64,000 nt of DNA from Paenibacillus monticola (GCF_009664975.1 NZ_WJXB01000002.1:744001-808000), one strand, 5' to 3'; shown: positions 8,670 through 18,261, counted from the stretch's first letter. Program-made: numbers and translations. The notes: generated by a model from the sequence alone, not told the origin.

Positions 8670-9800
8670 ATGAATGTCTTATTGCAAGTCCAAATAAATA
8701 TAGTTTCATCCATTTTAGCTGTTATTATATTGGGGCATGCTTATTTCAATATGAATAGGAAAAAAATACGCAATAAAATATTTCTTTGGATTCTTGCGTT
8801 AACATTGCTCACTTTAATATTAGAGACTTTCAGTATTTTGTTGGATGGACCAGAGATGAGGCCATATATCACATTACATAAGTTAGTCAATATATTGGGT
8901 TTTTCAATAGCTCCTGTTATTCCGTTTCTGGGGTATATGTTTAGTAAAGAATGGGTTAGCAGATATCAGAAAGAGAAGATCAAGAGCAATTATCTCCTCT
9001 TCACCCTTCCGTTGGTCATTAACCTGATAGGTGCTTTGTTAAGTTATAAAGGAAACGGACTCTTTCACATCACTGGCACGAATACTTATGAACGAGGGAC
9101 TTTATTTTTTATATTACCCACTATCACTTACATATACTTTAGCTATAACCTTTATTTCATCTATAAGCTACGCCGAAAATTCTCATCTTCGGAACTCGTT
9201 ATCTTCAGCACTTTTTACATTGTGCCGGCTATATCTATTTATATTCAGTTGGAATACGCTTCTTATTTGACCATTTGGAATAGTTTGACAATCATTCTTG
9301 TCTTTGCTTATATGTTCATCCTAAATGAACAGGCCTATCGGGATAGTCTGACTGGACTTGAAAATCGTTTGTCCTATGAGCATTATGCTCAGAATATAAA
9401 TAAAAAAAGGCTGCAAAAGCTGTTTATTGTTTATCTGGATATAGATGAATTTAAGATGATCAATGATCAATTCGGACATCTCGAGGGTGACGAAGCGATT
9501 AAGATCTTTGCTGATTTGCTCGTGGAGAGCTTTCGAGTTAAACATAAACGATTGATTCGTTTAGGAGGAGATGAATTCTTAATTCTACTAAACGCGCAGA
9601 AGCAGGAACAGGTTGAAGCTTGTATCCAACTACTAATTCAACAGGTTGAGACGTATAATACTAGAGCAATGAAACCGTATCGACTTAAATTCAGTTTTGG
9701 TTTGGCTGGCTATACAAAAGCTGTCGATTGTATTCATCAAATCTTGGAGACCGCTGATCAAGCAATGTATGCGCAAAAACAAAGTAGAAAAGGTTACTAG
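8670..9800 (+). CDS. Membrane diguanylate cyclase (multi-TM - GGDEF)
   Basis: This 376-residue protein has about six or seven transmembrane helices in residues 1-215 and a C-terminal GGDEF domain (about 220-376). The catalytic motif GGDEF is at 299-303 with YLDIDEFKMIND upstream, so active c-di-GMP synthesis is expected. The RxxD I-site position holds no Arg or Asp, so product feedback is probably absent, in contrast to the cyclase at 5229. The ATG at 8670 was chosen because AAGGAG precedes it by 11 nt. An in-frame GTG at 8658 overlaps that Shine-Dalgarno. The next gene (YihY) begins 26 bp later and may be in the same transcript. Confidence 0.88.
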   Translation: MNVLLQVQINIVSSILAVIILGHAYFNMNRKKIRNKIFLWILALTLLTLILETFSILLDGPEMRPYITLHKLVNILGFSIAPVIPFLGYMFSKEWVSRYQKEKIKSNYLLFTLPLVINLIGALLSYKGNGLFHITGTNTYERGTLFFILPTITYIYFSYNLYFIYKLRRKFSSSELVIFSTFYIVPAISIYIQLEYASYLTIWNSLTIILVFAYMFILNEQAYRDSLTGLENRLSYEHYAQNINKKRLQKLFIVYLDIDEFKMINDQFGHLEGDEAIKIFADLLVESFRVKHKRLIRLGGDEFLILLNAQKQEQVEACIQLLIQQVETYNTRAMKPYRLKFSFGLAGYTKAVDCIHQILETADQAMYAQKQSRKGY

Positions 9801-9826
9801 CGCTGATTCCCGAGAAGGAGTGAACT

Positions 9827-10660
9827 ATGAAAAAGGCTTCAAAGATGGGGTTCTTCGTTTTTCTCCGACATTTATTCAAAAAAATTAAAAATGATGATGT
9901 TCAAGGGATAAGCGCACAATTAACTTACTATCTCATACTATCCTTTTTCCCTTTTTTAATATTCATTATGACGCTTATTGGTTATGCCGATATCTCTATG
10001 GGTGAGAAGATCAAATATCTTGAAGAGATAATGCCTGCAGAAGCAGTAACGATCATCGAAGAAATTGTAAAGGAAGTTTCAGAGGGACGGAGTCAGGCTT
10101 TGCTCTCATTTGGTATGCTTGCTACGCTGTGGACTGCTTCCAAAGGGATTAATGCGATTATGAAAGGTCTTAACCGAGCCTATGACATTGAGGAGAACAG
10201 AGTATTTTGGAAAGTTAGAGGCATTTCTCTGCTGGCAACGCTGGTCATCGGACTCGTCATACTGCTCAGCACTCTGTTGCTCATATTCGGAACCTGGTTA
10301 AAGACGAAACTCTTTTTGCTGACCAATCTGCCCTATGGCCTTTATCAACTATGGAGTTTACTGCAATATGCCATACCTCTGCTCATTATGTTTATTGTGT
10401 TTAGTTTGCTTTATTGGATTGCTCCTAACCGGAGAATAACCTATAAAGAGGTCCTGCCTGGAGCTGCTTTTACGACCATTAGCTGGGTTACGACATCTGT
10501 GCTTTTCTCTATTTATGTTAACCAATTTGGAGATTTCACCAAAACCTATGGGAGCCTTGGGGGAGTGACGATCCTGCTAATCTGGTTATATTTCAGCTCC
10601 ATGATTCTACTCGTAGGCGGTGAGATTAATGCTATCCTGTTACACCGCCGAGTACAATAA
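9827..10660 (+). CDS. YihY/BrkB (UPF0761) family inner-membrane protein
   Basis: A 277-residue polytopic membrane protein of the YihY/virulence-factor-BrkB family (once mislabelled RNase BN). Family landmarks are AQLTYYLILSFFPFLIF near the N-terminus, LWTASKGINAIMKGLNRAYDI, the WIAPNRRITYKEVLPGA segment and the final YGSLGGVTILLIWLYFSS. About six transmembrane helices are evident. Shine-Dalgarno AAGGAGTG precedes the ATG. Function in the cell is not established for the family. It may be co-transcribed with the upstream diguanylate cyclase (26-bp gap), although no functional link is known. Confidence 0.9.
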   Translation: MKKASKMGFFVFLRHLFKKIKNDDVQGISAQLTYYLILSFFPFLIFIMTLIGYADISMGEKIKYLEEIMPAEAVTIIEEIVKEVSEGRSQALLSFGMLATLWTASKGINAIMKGLNRAYDIEENRVFWKVRGISLLATLVIGLVILLSTLLLIFGTWLKTKLFLLTNLPYGLYQLWSLLQYAIPLLIMFIVFSLLYWIAPNRRITYKEVLPGAAFTTISWVTTSVLFSIYVNQFGDFTKTYGSLGGVTILLIWLYFSSMILLVGGEINAILLHRRVQ

Positions 10661-10680
10661 ACACAGGTTCTGCTGCCCAC

Positions 10681-11124
10681 TTAAACGTTCGGCATCTTAC
10701 TGATGTCCATATACAATACATTCCAGCAGTGCCCATCCAAATCAGCAAAACCAGCACCATACATCCAGCTTTGGTCTTGAAGCTTCTCTTCTTGGGGCTT
10801 CTCGTCTTGAGGCTTACTAAAGCTTGTACCCCCTGCCTCTACCGCTTTCCTTACCATTTCATCCACTTCTTCTCTGCTCGCCGCATCAATGGAGAACAAC
10901 ACTTCGGTTCCTTGCCGGGTGTCTGAAATATCATTTCCGGTAAAATTTTTGAACGTGGATTCTGGAAAAAGCATCACCATGATCTTGCTGTCGCCGACAA
11001 CCATGCCGGCCATGTCATTGCTATTTTGATGTCGCGGGTCAAAAGAAAATCCAAGCTTGCTGAAGAACCCTTTCGACTTATGGAGATCTTGGACCGGCAA
11101 GTTTATCCACAGCTCTTTTGTCAT
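10681..11124 (-). CDS. VOC-superfamily (glyoxalase/bleomycin-resistance-like) protein
   Basis: A 147-residue VOC fold protein with two beta-alpha-beta-beta-beta modules: LWINLPVQDLHKSKGFFSKLGF starts the first, and YGAGFADLDGHCWNVLYMD the second, a typical end with an E/H metal site position. The low-complexity linker KPQDEKPQEEKLQDQ (about 105-119) between modules is longer than usual and looks like a small repeat expansion. It follows the UbiD gene by 14 bp, separated by a perfect 13-bp hairpin. No Shine-Dalgarno is apparent before its ATG, so translational coupling is possible. Substrate unknown; related proteins include glyoxalases and fosfomycin-resistance-like enzymes. Confidence 0.85.
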   Translation of the reverse strand: MTKELWINLPVQDLHKSKGFFSKLGFSFDPRHQNSNDMAGMVVGDSKIMVMLFPESTFKNFTGNDISDTRQGTEVLFSIDAASREEVDEMVRKAVEAGGTSFSKPQDEKPQEEKLQDQSWMYGAGFADLDGHCWNVLYMDISKMPNV

Positions 11125-11131
11125 TGTAATT

Positions 11132-11160
11132 CGCTAGTTTAAATACCATTTAAACTAGCG
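11132..11160 (-). repeat. Perfect hairpin over the ubiD stop codon
   Basis: Arms CGCTAGTTTAAAT and ATTTAAACTAGCG (13 bp, no mismatch) are separated by three bases. The stop codon of the UbiD gene lies in the 3' arm as transcribed and there is no T tract, so it is not a standard terminator. Confidence 0.7.
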
Positions 11161-12959
11161 CCTTTAGCAAATAACCGTTCGATATTCTTTGCTACAGTTG
11201 GGTCCAATAGTAATGGGGGGGCCTGATGCGGCTTAACACGGGCATCAATAATTATATTATCACAAGCCCAATGCTTGTTCTCATAATGACTGTTTACACC
11301 ATAAATATCATGTGAGGGGTTGCTACGGGTAAAAGTAGCCCACAGGAAATTGTTGAGGGTCGCACTCATAAAATCACTGTCATCACAGAGGATGATCAGC
11401 GGACAAGCAGAGATCTCACCTTTTGCCAGAATAGCATCACTTAGACCTTTTAGTTCCGCTTCCGCCTCCGTATAATTTGTGAATTTAGTCCCTTGAAGCG
11501 CCACAATCCCCGGCATCACCATACGTGCCTCTTTGAACCCCTGAAGAATACCTGGTACCTCTTTGCACAGCTCCCTTTTGGGTTCTCCAACAGCTGCAAA
11601 TACAACCTTACTACCACTGTTAATCCCTGTACCTGAATAATCAAGGGTGTCTATTGTCGTATTTGTATAAAAGTGTATATCCCGACGAAGATTGATCCGC
11701 TCCAGGATATAGGTTAAAAAACCTGCGATATCATGAATATCTATATTCTGATCTTCTTCTGCCGTAATAAACAAATACTTTGCTAAGCTTAATTGGCCTG
11801 TACCCAGAATCCGATTCGCCATGGTGAGTATCTCTGCTGGCTGTTTCAAGGGTTGATACGGCGTATACCGTTCGCTGCCAATCGCTAAGAGCAGTGGATG
11901 TACGCCCGCAGCATCTACTGCATGAACTTCCTTTACACCTGGAATCTCTTGCTTAATCGCTCCACCGGTCAGCTCATGAATTAATTCGCCAAATGATGTA
12001 TCTTCCTGCGGCGGCCGCCCGACGACAGTAAATGGGAATATGGCATTTTGTCTGGCATATACCTTATGCACTCTCATTACAGGGAAAGGATGCGTCAGAC
12101 TGTAGTAACCCAGATGATCGCCAAAAGGCCCCTCCGGTTTCGTCTCGCCAGGATAAATCTCTCCTGTGATCACAAAATCGGCATCACTGCTAATACAAAA
12201 ACCATCTACATAGCTATAGCGGAAATGACGTCCGGTGAGGAGTCCCGCAAAGGTTAATTCACTCATTCCTTCCGGCAAAGGCATTACTGCTGACAGCGTA
12301 TGCGCCGGAGGTCCACCTATAAAACAGCTTACTTTCAACGGTAGCCCTTGTTTATTAGCCTTATCCTGATGGACACCAATCCCACGATGGATCTGATAAT
12401 GAATTCCAACTTCTTTATTCATTTCATAATCGTTACCACTGAGTTGCACACGATACATTCCCAGATTGGAATTCATAATTCCCGGCTTATCCGGATCTTC
12501 TGAATACACTTGGGGCAGGGTGACAAATGCACCCCCATCTTCTTTCCAGTGTTTAATGAGCGGAAGGTCGGATATTTGAATTTCTTGGAAGGACGCTGGC
12601 AGACCGCCTAATTTCTTAAGCGGTAGGGCTCTCCTGGCTGCCAAACCAGTCCCTATATATTTAAAAGGATGCTTAAGTGCTTGGATTGGATCGTTACGCA
12701 ATGCAATTACGTTCTGTGCAACATTCCAGGTATGGCGAAATATAAACTTGCTACGCTCAATAGTACCGAAAAGGTTAGATACCGCACGAAACTTCGAACC
12801 TTTTACATTCTCAAATAATAATGCCGGGCCACCCGCCTCATATACTTTCAAATGGATAGCAGCCATTTCAAGATCAGGATCAACCTCTTCTTGAATGCGC
12901 AGCAAATGTCCATGCTTTTCTAAATCGATGATACATTCTTCTAAATTACGATATGTCAT
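11139..12959 (-). CDS. UbiD-family decarboxylase (prenyl-FMN dependent)
   Basis: This 606-residue member of the UbiD family performs reversible, non-oxidative decarboxylation of aromatic or alpha,beta-unsaturated acids with prenylated FMN. The characteristic segment KPEGPFGDHLGYYS (Glu plus Asp/His of the cofactor site) and the flanking GRPPQEDTSFGELIHELT are clear. The length is above that of UbiD of E. coli (497) and near that of long Bacillus-type members. The needed UbiX prenyltransferase is not encoded in this window. The likely role is phenolic acid turnover or menaquinone (futalosine route) synthesis, and sequence does not decide between them. A VOC gene follows 14 bp downstream and may share the mRNA. 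Confidence 0.9.
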   Translation of the reverse strand: MTYRNLEECIIDLEKHGHLLRIQEEVDPDLEMAAIHLKVYEAGGPALLFENVKGSKFRAVSNLFGTIERSKFIFRHTWNVAQNVIALRNDPIQALKHPFKYIGTGLAARRALPLKKLGGLPASFQEIQISDLPLIKHWKEDGGAFVTLPQVYSEDPDKPGIMNSNLGMYRVQLSGNDYEMNKEVGIHYQIHRGIGVHQDKANKQGLPLKVSCFIGGPPAHTLSAVMPLPEGMSELTFAGLLTGRHFRYSYVDGFCISSDADFVITGEIYPGETKPEGPFGDHLGYYSLTHPFPVMRVHKVYARQNAIFPFTVVGRPPQEDTSFGELIHELTGGAIKQEIPGVKEVHAVDAAGVHPLLLAIGSERYTPYQPLKQPAEILTMANRILGTGQLSLAKYLFITAEEDQNIDIHDIAGFLTYILERINLRRDIHFYTNTTIDTLDYSGTGINSGSKVVFAAVGEPKRELCKEVPGILQGFKEARMVMPGIVALQGTKFTNYTEAEAELKGLSDAILAKGEISACPLIILCDDSDFMSATLNNFLWATFTRSNPSHDIYGVNSHYENKHWACDNIIIDARVKPHQAPPLLLDPTVAKNIERLFAKGASLNGI

Positions 12960-12988
12960 TCTAGTACTCCAATCTGTAATTCATATTA

Positions 12989-14491
12989 TTATACTGAAAG
13001 GTTCTCCGTTAACACATTTAATTCATGCGCCAAATTATTCAAATCATAAGTCGAGTTATTCATATTATCTATAGAGATCTGAGTTTGCAGGGAAGAGTCT
13101 GACACCCGTTGAACCTCTAGTGCTGTATTCGCTGAGTTATTGGCTATATCCTCTATTGAGGCAGTGACCTGCTCGGATCCAGCAGACATTTCTTCAGACG
13201 CAGCAGAGATTTCTTGGATTTGAAAAGTTACCTCTTTGCTGCTTTCCAGAATCGTCTCAAACGAAATTTTCGCATTTTGAACCATAGAATTTCCTATGGC
13301 CACCTCTTCAGCCCCTTCTTTCATAAGAATGGAAACGTGGCTAGTGGAGAACTGAATCTTTTGAATTAATGCAGCTATTTTTTGGGCCGAATGATCGGTT
13401 TGACTCGCAAGTTTTCTCACTTCAGTTGCAACAACATTAAAGCCTCTTCCATGCTCACCGGCTCTAGCCGCTTCAATGGATGCATTCAATGATAACAGGT
13501 TCGTTTGCGCCGCAATTTCTGATATGATCTCTGCTATACTCTCGACTTCATTGGATTGATTCTCCAAATCATGAACAGCTTCAGAAACTTTATCCGTAGA
13601 TTGTTTTATTTTGGATAATTGATGCATCGTGTCTTCCATGGATTCGTTTCCAAGCTCTGATTTTTTGAGCATATTTTGCGCTGCTTCGGACACAGCCGAG
13701 GAATTCTCCGCTATTCTTTGAATGCCTAGAGCCATCTCTTCCATAGCTCTGGCGCTTTCTTTTGAGGATTGTGCTTGATTATTCGTTCCTCGGGTTACAT
13801 TTTGCATAGATTCCGTAACTTCTTTATTCGCCTTCATAGTTCTTCCTGTATTTTCGCTTAATGAATCTACAGATTCAACTAATTTTTTGGAAGAGGTCAT
13901 TAATTGGCTTATCGTATTTTGAATAAGCATTTGTTTTTCTTTTTTCTCCACCTCTAATCCTAAAGTCACTTTCCGAGTATTCAGGATATGTACAACGGTA
14001 GCACCAGACATCATAATTAAGAAACCCGCGTGAATCAACACCATGGAGAACGTATATTCATGACTCCCAAAAATAAACTCTGGAAGGATCAAATAGCCTA
14101 CGATATGCTCGATCGCGAAAATCACTGTCATGATTATTATTAGTGTTATGTTCTCATAAAAAGCGATGATCGCAATAACCATGAAGATAGAGAAATGAAA
14201 CTCCACCATACCATTGGCACCAGCAACCATAGATATACTCGCAAAGGTCATACTTAGTGAGTTATATAGAGGGATATGTGATTCTTTCTTTAGTAATTTC
14301 GCAGAATAGCTCAAGATTAAGAACACTAGAGGCAAAATAGCCACTATGATGGTCAGATATTTGTATTCACTAAAGCTTGTATGGGCTGTATGTTGATCAT
14401 TCATTAAGAGGTAGCTTACCTGAACGACTATCGACATCATTGCTATAAGGCAAGCAAAACCAAACATTAACCTTTTCTTATTAATCATCAT
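12989..14491 (-). CDS. Methyl-accepting chemotaxis protein with 6-TM sensor and no HAMP
   Basis: This 500-residue chemoreceptor-like protein has about six transmembrane helices in residues 1-190 and then passes directly into the cytoplasmic coiled-coil signalling domain (about 200-500). The highly conserved hairpin tip is [27 protein letters not shown], given here by its outer residues. There is no extracellular ligand domain and no HAMP, so sensing is by the membrane part or by cytoplasmic state, as in other integral-membrane MCPs. GGAGG stands before two tandem ATGs (14491 and 14488) and the second has better spacing. No che genes are nearby, so it must work with arrays encoded elsewhere. 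Confidence 0.88.
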   Translation of the reverse strand: MMINKKRLMFGFACLIAMMSIVVQVSYLLMNDQHTAHTSFSEYKYLTIIVAILPLVFLILSYSAKLLKKESHIPLYNSLSMTFASISMVAGANGMVEFHFSIFMVIAIIAFYENITLIIIMTVIFAIEHIVGYLILPEFIFGSHEYTFSMVLIHAGFLIMMSGATVVHILNTRKVTLGLEVEKKEKQMLIQNTISQLMTSSKKLVESVDSLSENTGRTMKANKEVTESMQNVTRGTNNQAQSSKESARAMEEMALGIQRIAENSSAVSEAAQNMLKKSELGNESMEDTMHQLSKIKQSTDKVSEAVHDLENQSNEVESIAEIISEIAAQTNLLSLNASIEAARAGEHGRGFNVVATEVRKLASQTDHSAQKIAALIQKIQFSTSHVSILMKEGAEEVAIGNSMVQNAKISFETILESSKEVTFQIQEISAASEEMSAGSEQVTASIEDIANNSANTALEVQRVSDSSLQTQISIDNMNNSTYDLNNLAHELNVLTENLSV

Positions 14492-14598
14492 ATAACCTCC
14501 AATTATAGTTCTGAGCGGTGGTTTGCAATTCTTATTGTAGAGTAGACTCCTATAGGCAATATGTATAATTTATGAAAAAAGTATGAAGACCTTTAGAC

Positions 14599-14637
14599 AA
14601 AAAAAACAACCTCCAAGTTTATGGAAGCTGGCTGTTT
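14599..14637 (-). terminator. Intrinsic terminator of the flavin oxidoreductase gene
   Basis: An imperfect GC-rich stem (CAGCCAGCTTCCA with TGGAGGTTG) is followed by eight T residues on the minus strand (14599-14606). Confidence 0.7.
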
Positions 14638-14661
14638 GAAAGTTTATTTGTTCCATTTCGA

Positions 14662-16065
14662 TTATTGACTAGTGAATTCAGCTTCATTATACGTAATGAA
14701 ATTATTAAGAATTTCTTCCTTGTCATCAAGGAACAGCTGATCAGCCACGGCTGAGACGAGCTTAGGCACTGCATTCTTTGTGCCTGAAATCGCTGAAGCT
14801 GAAAGACCGCAGCTGGCCAAAGCCGAATAATTAAACACAAATAGTCCATGCAAGAGCTTGCTGCCCGCTTCATCTCGACTGATGAATGCAAAGCCTGGGC
14901 TGAGATAAGGATGCGCATCAAGCAATGCATTGCTCGTCTCAGCCGGAGCACTGTAGCAATCACTCCAGCGGGCAATATGACTTTCGACAAGCTGAAGCTC
15001 TGGACGTAACGCTGGCTCGCTAAGTAGACCGGTGCTGATAATCAGAAAATCAAAGGTATAATTGCCCTGTGGAGTAGTCACCACTGCTCCCTCAGCTGTT
15101 GCCTCGACATTCAGCCAAGGTGAGCCGAGATGTAGCTGAAATCCAGGCCAGGCAGCCGCACGCTCAAAGGTATCGTTCGTTGGTGGCTGATTGTACTTAA
15201 AGAAATGGGAAATCGTTGCATATTTATCAGCATCTGAAAGTACATGGAACCTTTCGATCATGCCCGAAACCTCCATCTGGCGGATCGGGTTGACACTCGG
15301 CAGCTTATCACGGCGGACAAAAACATGGGCTTCTGCCACACCTGTAGAGAGTACGAAATTCGCGTTATCAAAGGCGGATGCCCCGCCGCCCAAAATCGCT
15401 ATTTTTTTGCCTCGCAGTGCTTCACAATCAATCATCTCTGAGGTATGGGCATAGAGATATTTGGGTAGTTTCTCGGAAATCATCGGCGGCACATGCCATT
15501 CGCCACCACCATGAATACCCGTGGCAAGAATGACCTTGCGCGCCAATAGTAGTGAGGACGGCGCTCCCACCCCTTCGATATGTAGGTGATGAATGCCTTC
15601 TACTGTAGGTTCGATTAACTTCAGCTTCACTTCATTAATGACAGGAAGAGACAGAACACGTCGATACCAGCGCAAATAATTCATCCATTCGCCCCGCGGG
15701 ATCTTATCCAGCTCTTCCCAGCCCTGTGGTCCGAATTGCGCTTCCCACCATGAGCGAAAGGTCAGGGAAGGAATGCCAAGATCGACAGAGGTTAAATGCT
15801 TGGGGGTACGTAAGGTCACCATTCGGGCATATGTTTCCCACGGCCCTTCTAACCCTTCGCTATTTTCATCAATAACCAGAATATTGGATATTCGCTCACG
15901 CAAGAACCCAAAAGCCGCACCTAAACCACTTTGACCCCCACCGACAATCACTACATCATAAACATGACCTGCAGGGTGATCAATTGGGCGTACCCAGTCC
16001 GTGCCTCCGAATGCGAGATAGGATAGATCGGTATTTACTCGTTTATTTAATGCCTCTAGACTCAT
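14662..16065 (-). CDS. FAD/NAD(P)-binding oxidoreductase, flavin-containing monooxygenase-like
   Basis: This 467-residue two-dinucleotide-binding protein has a first Rossmann motif (FAD) at VVIVGGGQSGLGAA near residue 40 and a second (NADPH) at KIAILGGGASAFDNA near residue 227. The link region LRTPKHLTSVDLGIPSLTFR and the ATGIHGGGEWHVP motif recall class B flavin monooxygenases and ornithine/lysine N-hydroxylases. No siderophore or secondary-metabolite gene is adjacent to define a substrate. A 300-bp spacer upstream (16066-16375) contains only the terminator of the neighbouring gene and AT-rich promoter-like sequence. Confidence 0.85.
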   Translation of the reverse strand: MSLEALNKRVNTDLSYLAFGGTDWVRPIDHPAGHVYDVVIVGGGQSGLGAAFGFLRERISNILVIDENSEGLEGPWETYARMVTLRTPKHLTSVDLGIPSLTFRSWWEAQFGPQGWEELDKIPRGEWMNYLRWYRRVLSLPVINEVKLKLIEPTVEGIHHLHIEGVGAPSSLLLARKVILATGIHGGGEWHVPPMISEKLPKYLYAHTSEMIDCEALRGKKIAILGGGASAFDNANFVLSTGVAEAHVFVRRDKLPSVNPIRQMEVSGMIERFHVLSDADKYATISHFFKYNQPPTNDTFERAAAWPGFQLHLGSPWLNVEATAEGAVVTTPQGNYTFDFLIISTGLLSEPALRPELQLVESHIARWSDCYSAPAETSNALLDAHPYLSPGFAFISRDEAGSKLLHGLFVFNYSALASCGLSASAISGTKNAVPKLVSAVADQLFLDDKEEILNNFITYNEAEFTSQ

Positions 16066-16309
16066 AATTGCTCATACCCTTCAGTGGCATATTTAAGATA
16101 TATAATCATCATCTAATACGTATCCATGGACATATTATATCTTGTCTGCTCTGTCATTTAAAAGTGTATGGCATGTTTATTGTCATTATAGCTAAGTTTC
16201 TCTTTAGGGTTTGTATATAATAACTAACATATGATGTCTAGGCAATCTTCATATTGACAAATAAATTATTTGAATTTCCCAAAAAGGTTCAAATTAACGC
16301 GAAATGAAA

Positions 16310-16360
16310 CAAAGCAGCCCGTACACACCGATTATGGATCGGTACGCATTGGCTGCTTTG
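16310..16360 (-). terminator. Hairpin after the 117-residue hypothetical gene
   Basis: The outer stem CAAAGCAGCC/GGCTGCTTTG (16310-16319 with 16351-16360) encloses a second inverted repeat (ACCGAT/ATCGGT). It lies 16 bp beyond the stop codon. The T tract is weak. Confidence 0.55.
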
Positions 16361-16375
16361 CTTTGTACCGTCTAT

Positions 16376-16729
16376 TTAGAATCTAGCAACATAAAATTCG
16401 CGATCTGCTGGAATCGTTCTATTCGTTAATACGACTCCATTAGCATCTCTTATTCTCAAAATATAGGAAACCGTCGTTAACGTAGCAATAGTAGGAAAGC
16501 GGACTACACCAAAATCATCGAAATCCGCAGTGGTGGTTGTTGTGCCTGTTGTTAATGAAGCAGTCCAACCCGCAGAATCTTTAGGCACATTATTTAGATT
16601 TGTTGCAACTACAACGAATCTGTCCAATGTCTGTCTAATTCTCCGTTTCTTCGGGGTTGCAGATGCTCTCAGTTTACTAGCCATACGAGTTCTGTTGGTC
16701 ATTAAAGGTTTCTTAATAGCAGCCTTCAT
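16376..16729 (-). CDS. Hypothetical 117-residue protein, basic N-terminus and beta-rich C-terminus
   Basis: I do not recognise this gene's function. The N-terminal 40 residues are very basic (KKPLMTNRTRMASKLRAS, then PKKRRIRQ) with no hydrophobic signal. The remainder is Thr/Val-rich, likely beta-strand (SLTTGTTTTTADFDDFGVVRF, abbreviated, and a closing REFYVARF). It is short, monocistronic with its own terminator, and lies divergent from the subtilase gene. Such small beta proteins in spore formers are sometimes coat or surface components, but nothing here proves that. Codon use is like that of neighbours. The Shine-Dalgarno is weak (GTGAAGTGA). Confidence 0.6.
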   Translation of the reverse strand: MKAAIKKPLMTNRTRMASKLRASATPKKRRIRQTLDRFVVVATNLNNVPKDSAGWTASLTTGTTTTTADFDDFGVVRFPTIATLTTVSYILRIRDANGVVLTNRTIPADREFYVARF

Positions 16730-16898
16730 TCACTTCACCACTTTCTCATAAGATACGGTAGTAAATGCAATATGTATGATGCCTGAAACGCTCTATTGCC
16801 TATTAGTTGTCAAATTGAGTTCATCTCCCAGGTTACTAGAAATGTACCCACTCGTTCAGCAGTGCATACAATGCACTGGAGAGGGGAGTTAATTAACC

Positions 16899-18158
16899 AT
16901 GAACAGACAAATTTGGCTGCAAAAAAACGCGGTAACAATCAATCGACCTTTGCGAAATAGGATCCAGCAAGCATATCTCCCCGGTCGTAAGGCGCTGGAA
17001 ATTCCGGTCATTATTCAATTCAAGCAAAAAATAACCGCAACTGGGCTACATGCCTTACAAAAGCGCTTAGGTCAACATAGCTTCCCCATTATCCGCCGCC
17101 TTCACTTGCTTAATGCAGTATCGTCAAAGGTTTCGGTGAAATGTCTGGAGCAGATGTGCGGATGCCGTGAGGTTCGGAAAATATATTTGGATAACGTCAA
17201 AAAAACATCGCTTTATATTGCCACGCCTTCTATCGGTTCTGCGGCTGTTCAAAGGAAAAAAGGGCTTACCGGAAAAGGGATCAATATTGCCATTCTCGAC
17301 ACTGGAGTATTTCCACATCCGGACCTAACCCGGCCTATAAACCGGATTATGGCCTTTAAGGATTATATCAATCACAGAAAACAACCCTATGACGATAACG
17401 GACATGGCACACACATTGCAGGGGATGCCGCAGGTAACGGTTGGATGAGTAAAGGGAAATATAAAGGGCCTGCTCCGAAAGCAGGGATCGTGGGTGTCAA
17501 GGTATTAGACAGCAACGGCTACGGGTATGACTCCACGATTATTAAAGGCATTGAGTGGTGTATTACGCAGCGCAAGCGCTTAAAGCTGCGCATTCTTTCG
17601 CTGTCGCTTGGTGGTCCTGTAAATTCCACTTGCGAAGATGACCCTCTGTGCCAGGCCGTAGAAAAGGCTGTACAGGCCGGACTAATCGTCGTTATTGCAG
17701 CCGGTAACAGTGGCCCTGGACGTGGGACAATTGAGTCTCCCGGAAATAGTCCCACTGCAATTACTGTCGGAGCGGTTGATGATCGCCGAAGCCAGAGGCA
17801 AGCAGATGACCGGATAACCTGGTATTCCAGCCGCGGACCCACACTTAGCGGGCAGAATAAACCTGACTTAGTCGCACCGGGGGAGACGATCATCTCGCTT
17901 CGAGCTCCATACTCTAAGCTGAATCGCGATCTTCCTTACCTGCGGATTGGCAAAGGTTACATTGTGCTATCCGGTACCAGTGTCTCAACACCAATCGTCT
18001 CCGGTGCGGCTGCTCAATTGCTGCAGAGTAATCCGTCCCTTTCACCTTCACAGGTTAAAGCCTTACTTAAACGGAACGCCTTTCGCCTCGGGCTTCGGGC
18101 CAACACTGCGGGAAGCGGTGAGATCAATATGAGGTTTCTGCAAGACTACAGAGTATAG
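16899..18158 (+). CDS. aprX: S8 family serine protease, AprX-like
   Basis: This 419-residue subtilase has catalytic residues Asp134 (AILDTGV), His169 (DNGHGTHIAG) and Ser361 (LSGTSVSTP), with oxyanion Asn270 (AAGNSGPG). There is no signal peptide. A propeptide-like N-terminal domain (residues 30-105) precedes the catalytic fold, as in Bacillus AprX (442 residues), a presumed intracellular protease of stationary phase. GAGAGGGGAG precedes the ATG. A strong terminator follows. The gene is alone in its transcript. Assignment to the AprX group rests on length, lack of signal and internal similarity, and other subtilase subfamilies remain possible. Confidence 0.88.
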   Translation: MNRQIWLQKNAVTINRPLRNRIQQAYLPGRKALEIPVIIQFKQKITATGLHALQKRLGQHSFPIIRRLHLLNAVSSKVSVKCLEQMCGCREVRKIYLDNVKKTSLYIATPSIGSAAVQRKKGLTGKGINIAILDTGVFPHPDLTRPINRIMAFKDYINHRKQPYDDNGHGTHIAGDAAGNGWMSKGKYKGPAPKAGIVGVKVLDSNGYGYDSTIIKGIEWCITQRKRLKLRILSLSLGGPVNSTCEDDPLCQAVEKAVQAGLIVVIAAGNSGPGRGTIESPGNSPTAITVGAVDDRRSQRQADDRITWYSSRGPTLSGQNKPDLVAPGETIISLRAPYSKLNRDLPYLRIGKGYIVLSGTSVSTPIVSGAAAQLLQSNPSLSPSQVKALLKRNAFRLGLRANTAGSGEINMRFLQDYRV

Positions 18159-18190
18159 TGTATCCTTTAGTGTGGCTACGAATAAAAATA

Positions 18191-18233
18191 GAAGTCGTCA
18201 AACACTCACAGAGTGTTTAGTGGCTTCTTTTTC
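18191..18233 (+). terminator. Intrinsic terminator of aprX-like gene
   Basis: The stem centres on CAAACACTC/GAGTGTTT with outer GAAGTC/GGCTTC pairing, followed by TTCTTTTTC. It lies 33 bp after the protease stop. Confidence 0.8.
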
Positions 18234-18261
18234 GAAAGACTTGGAATCCTCGGGAAGCGGT

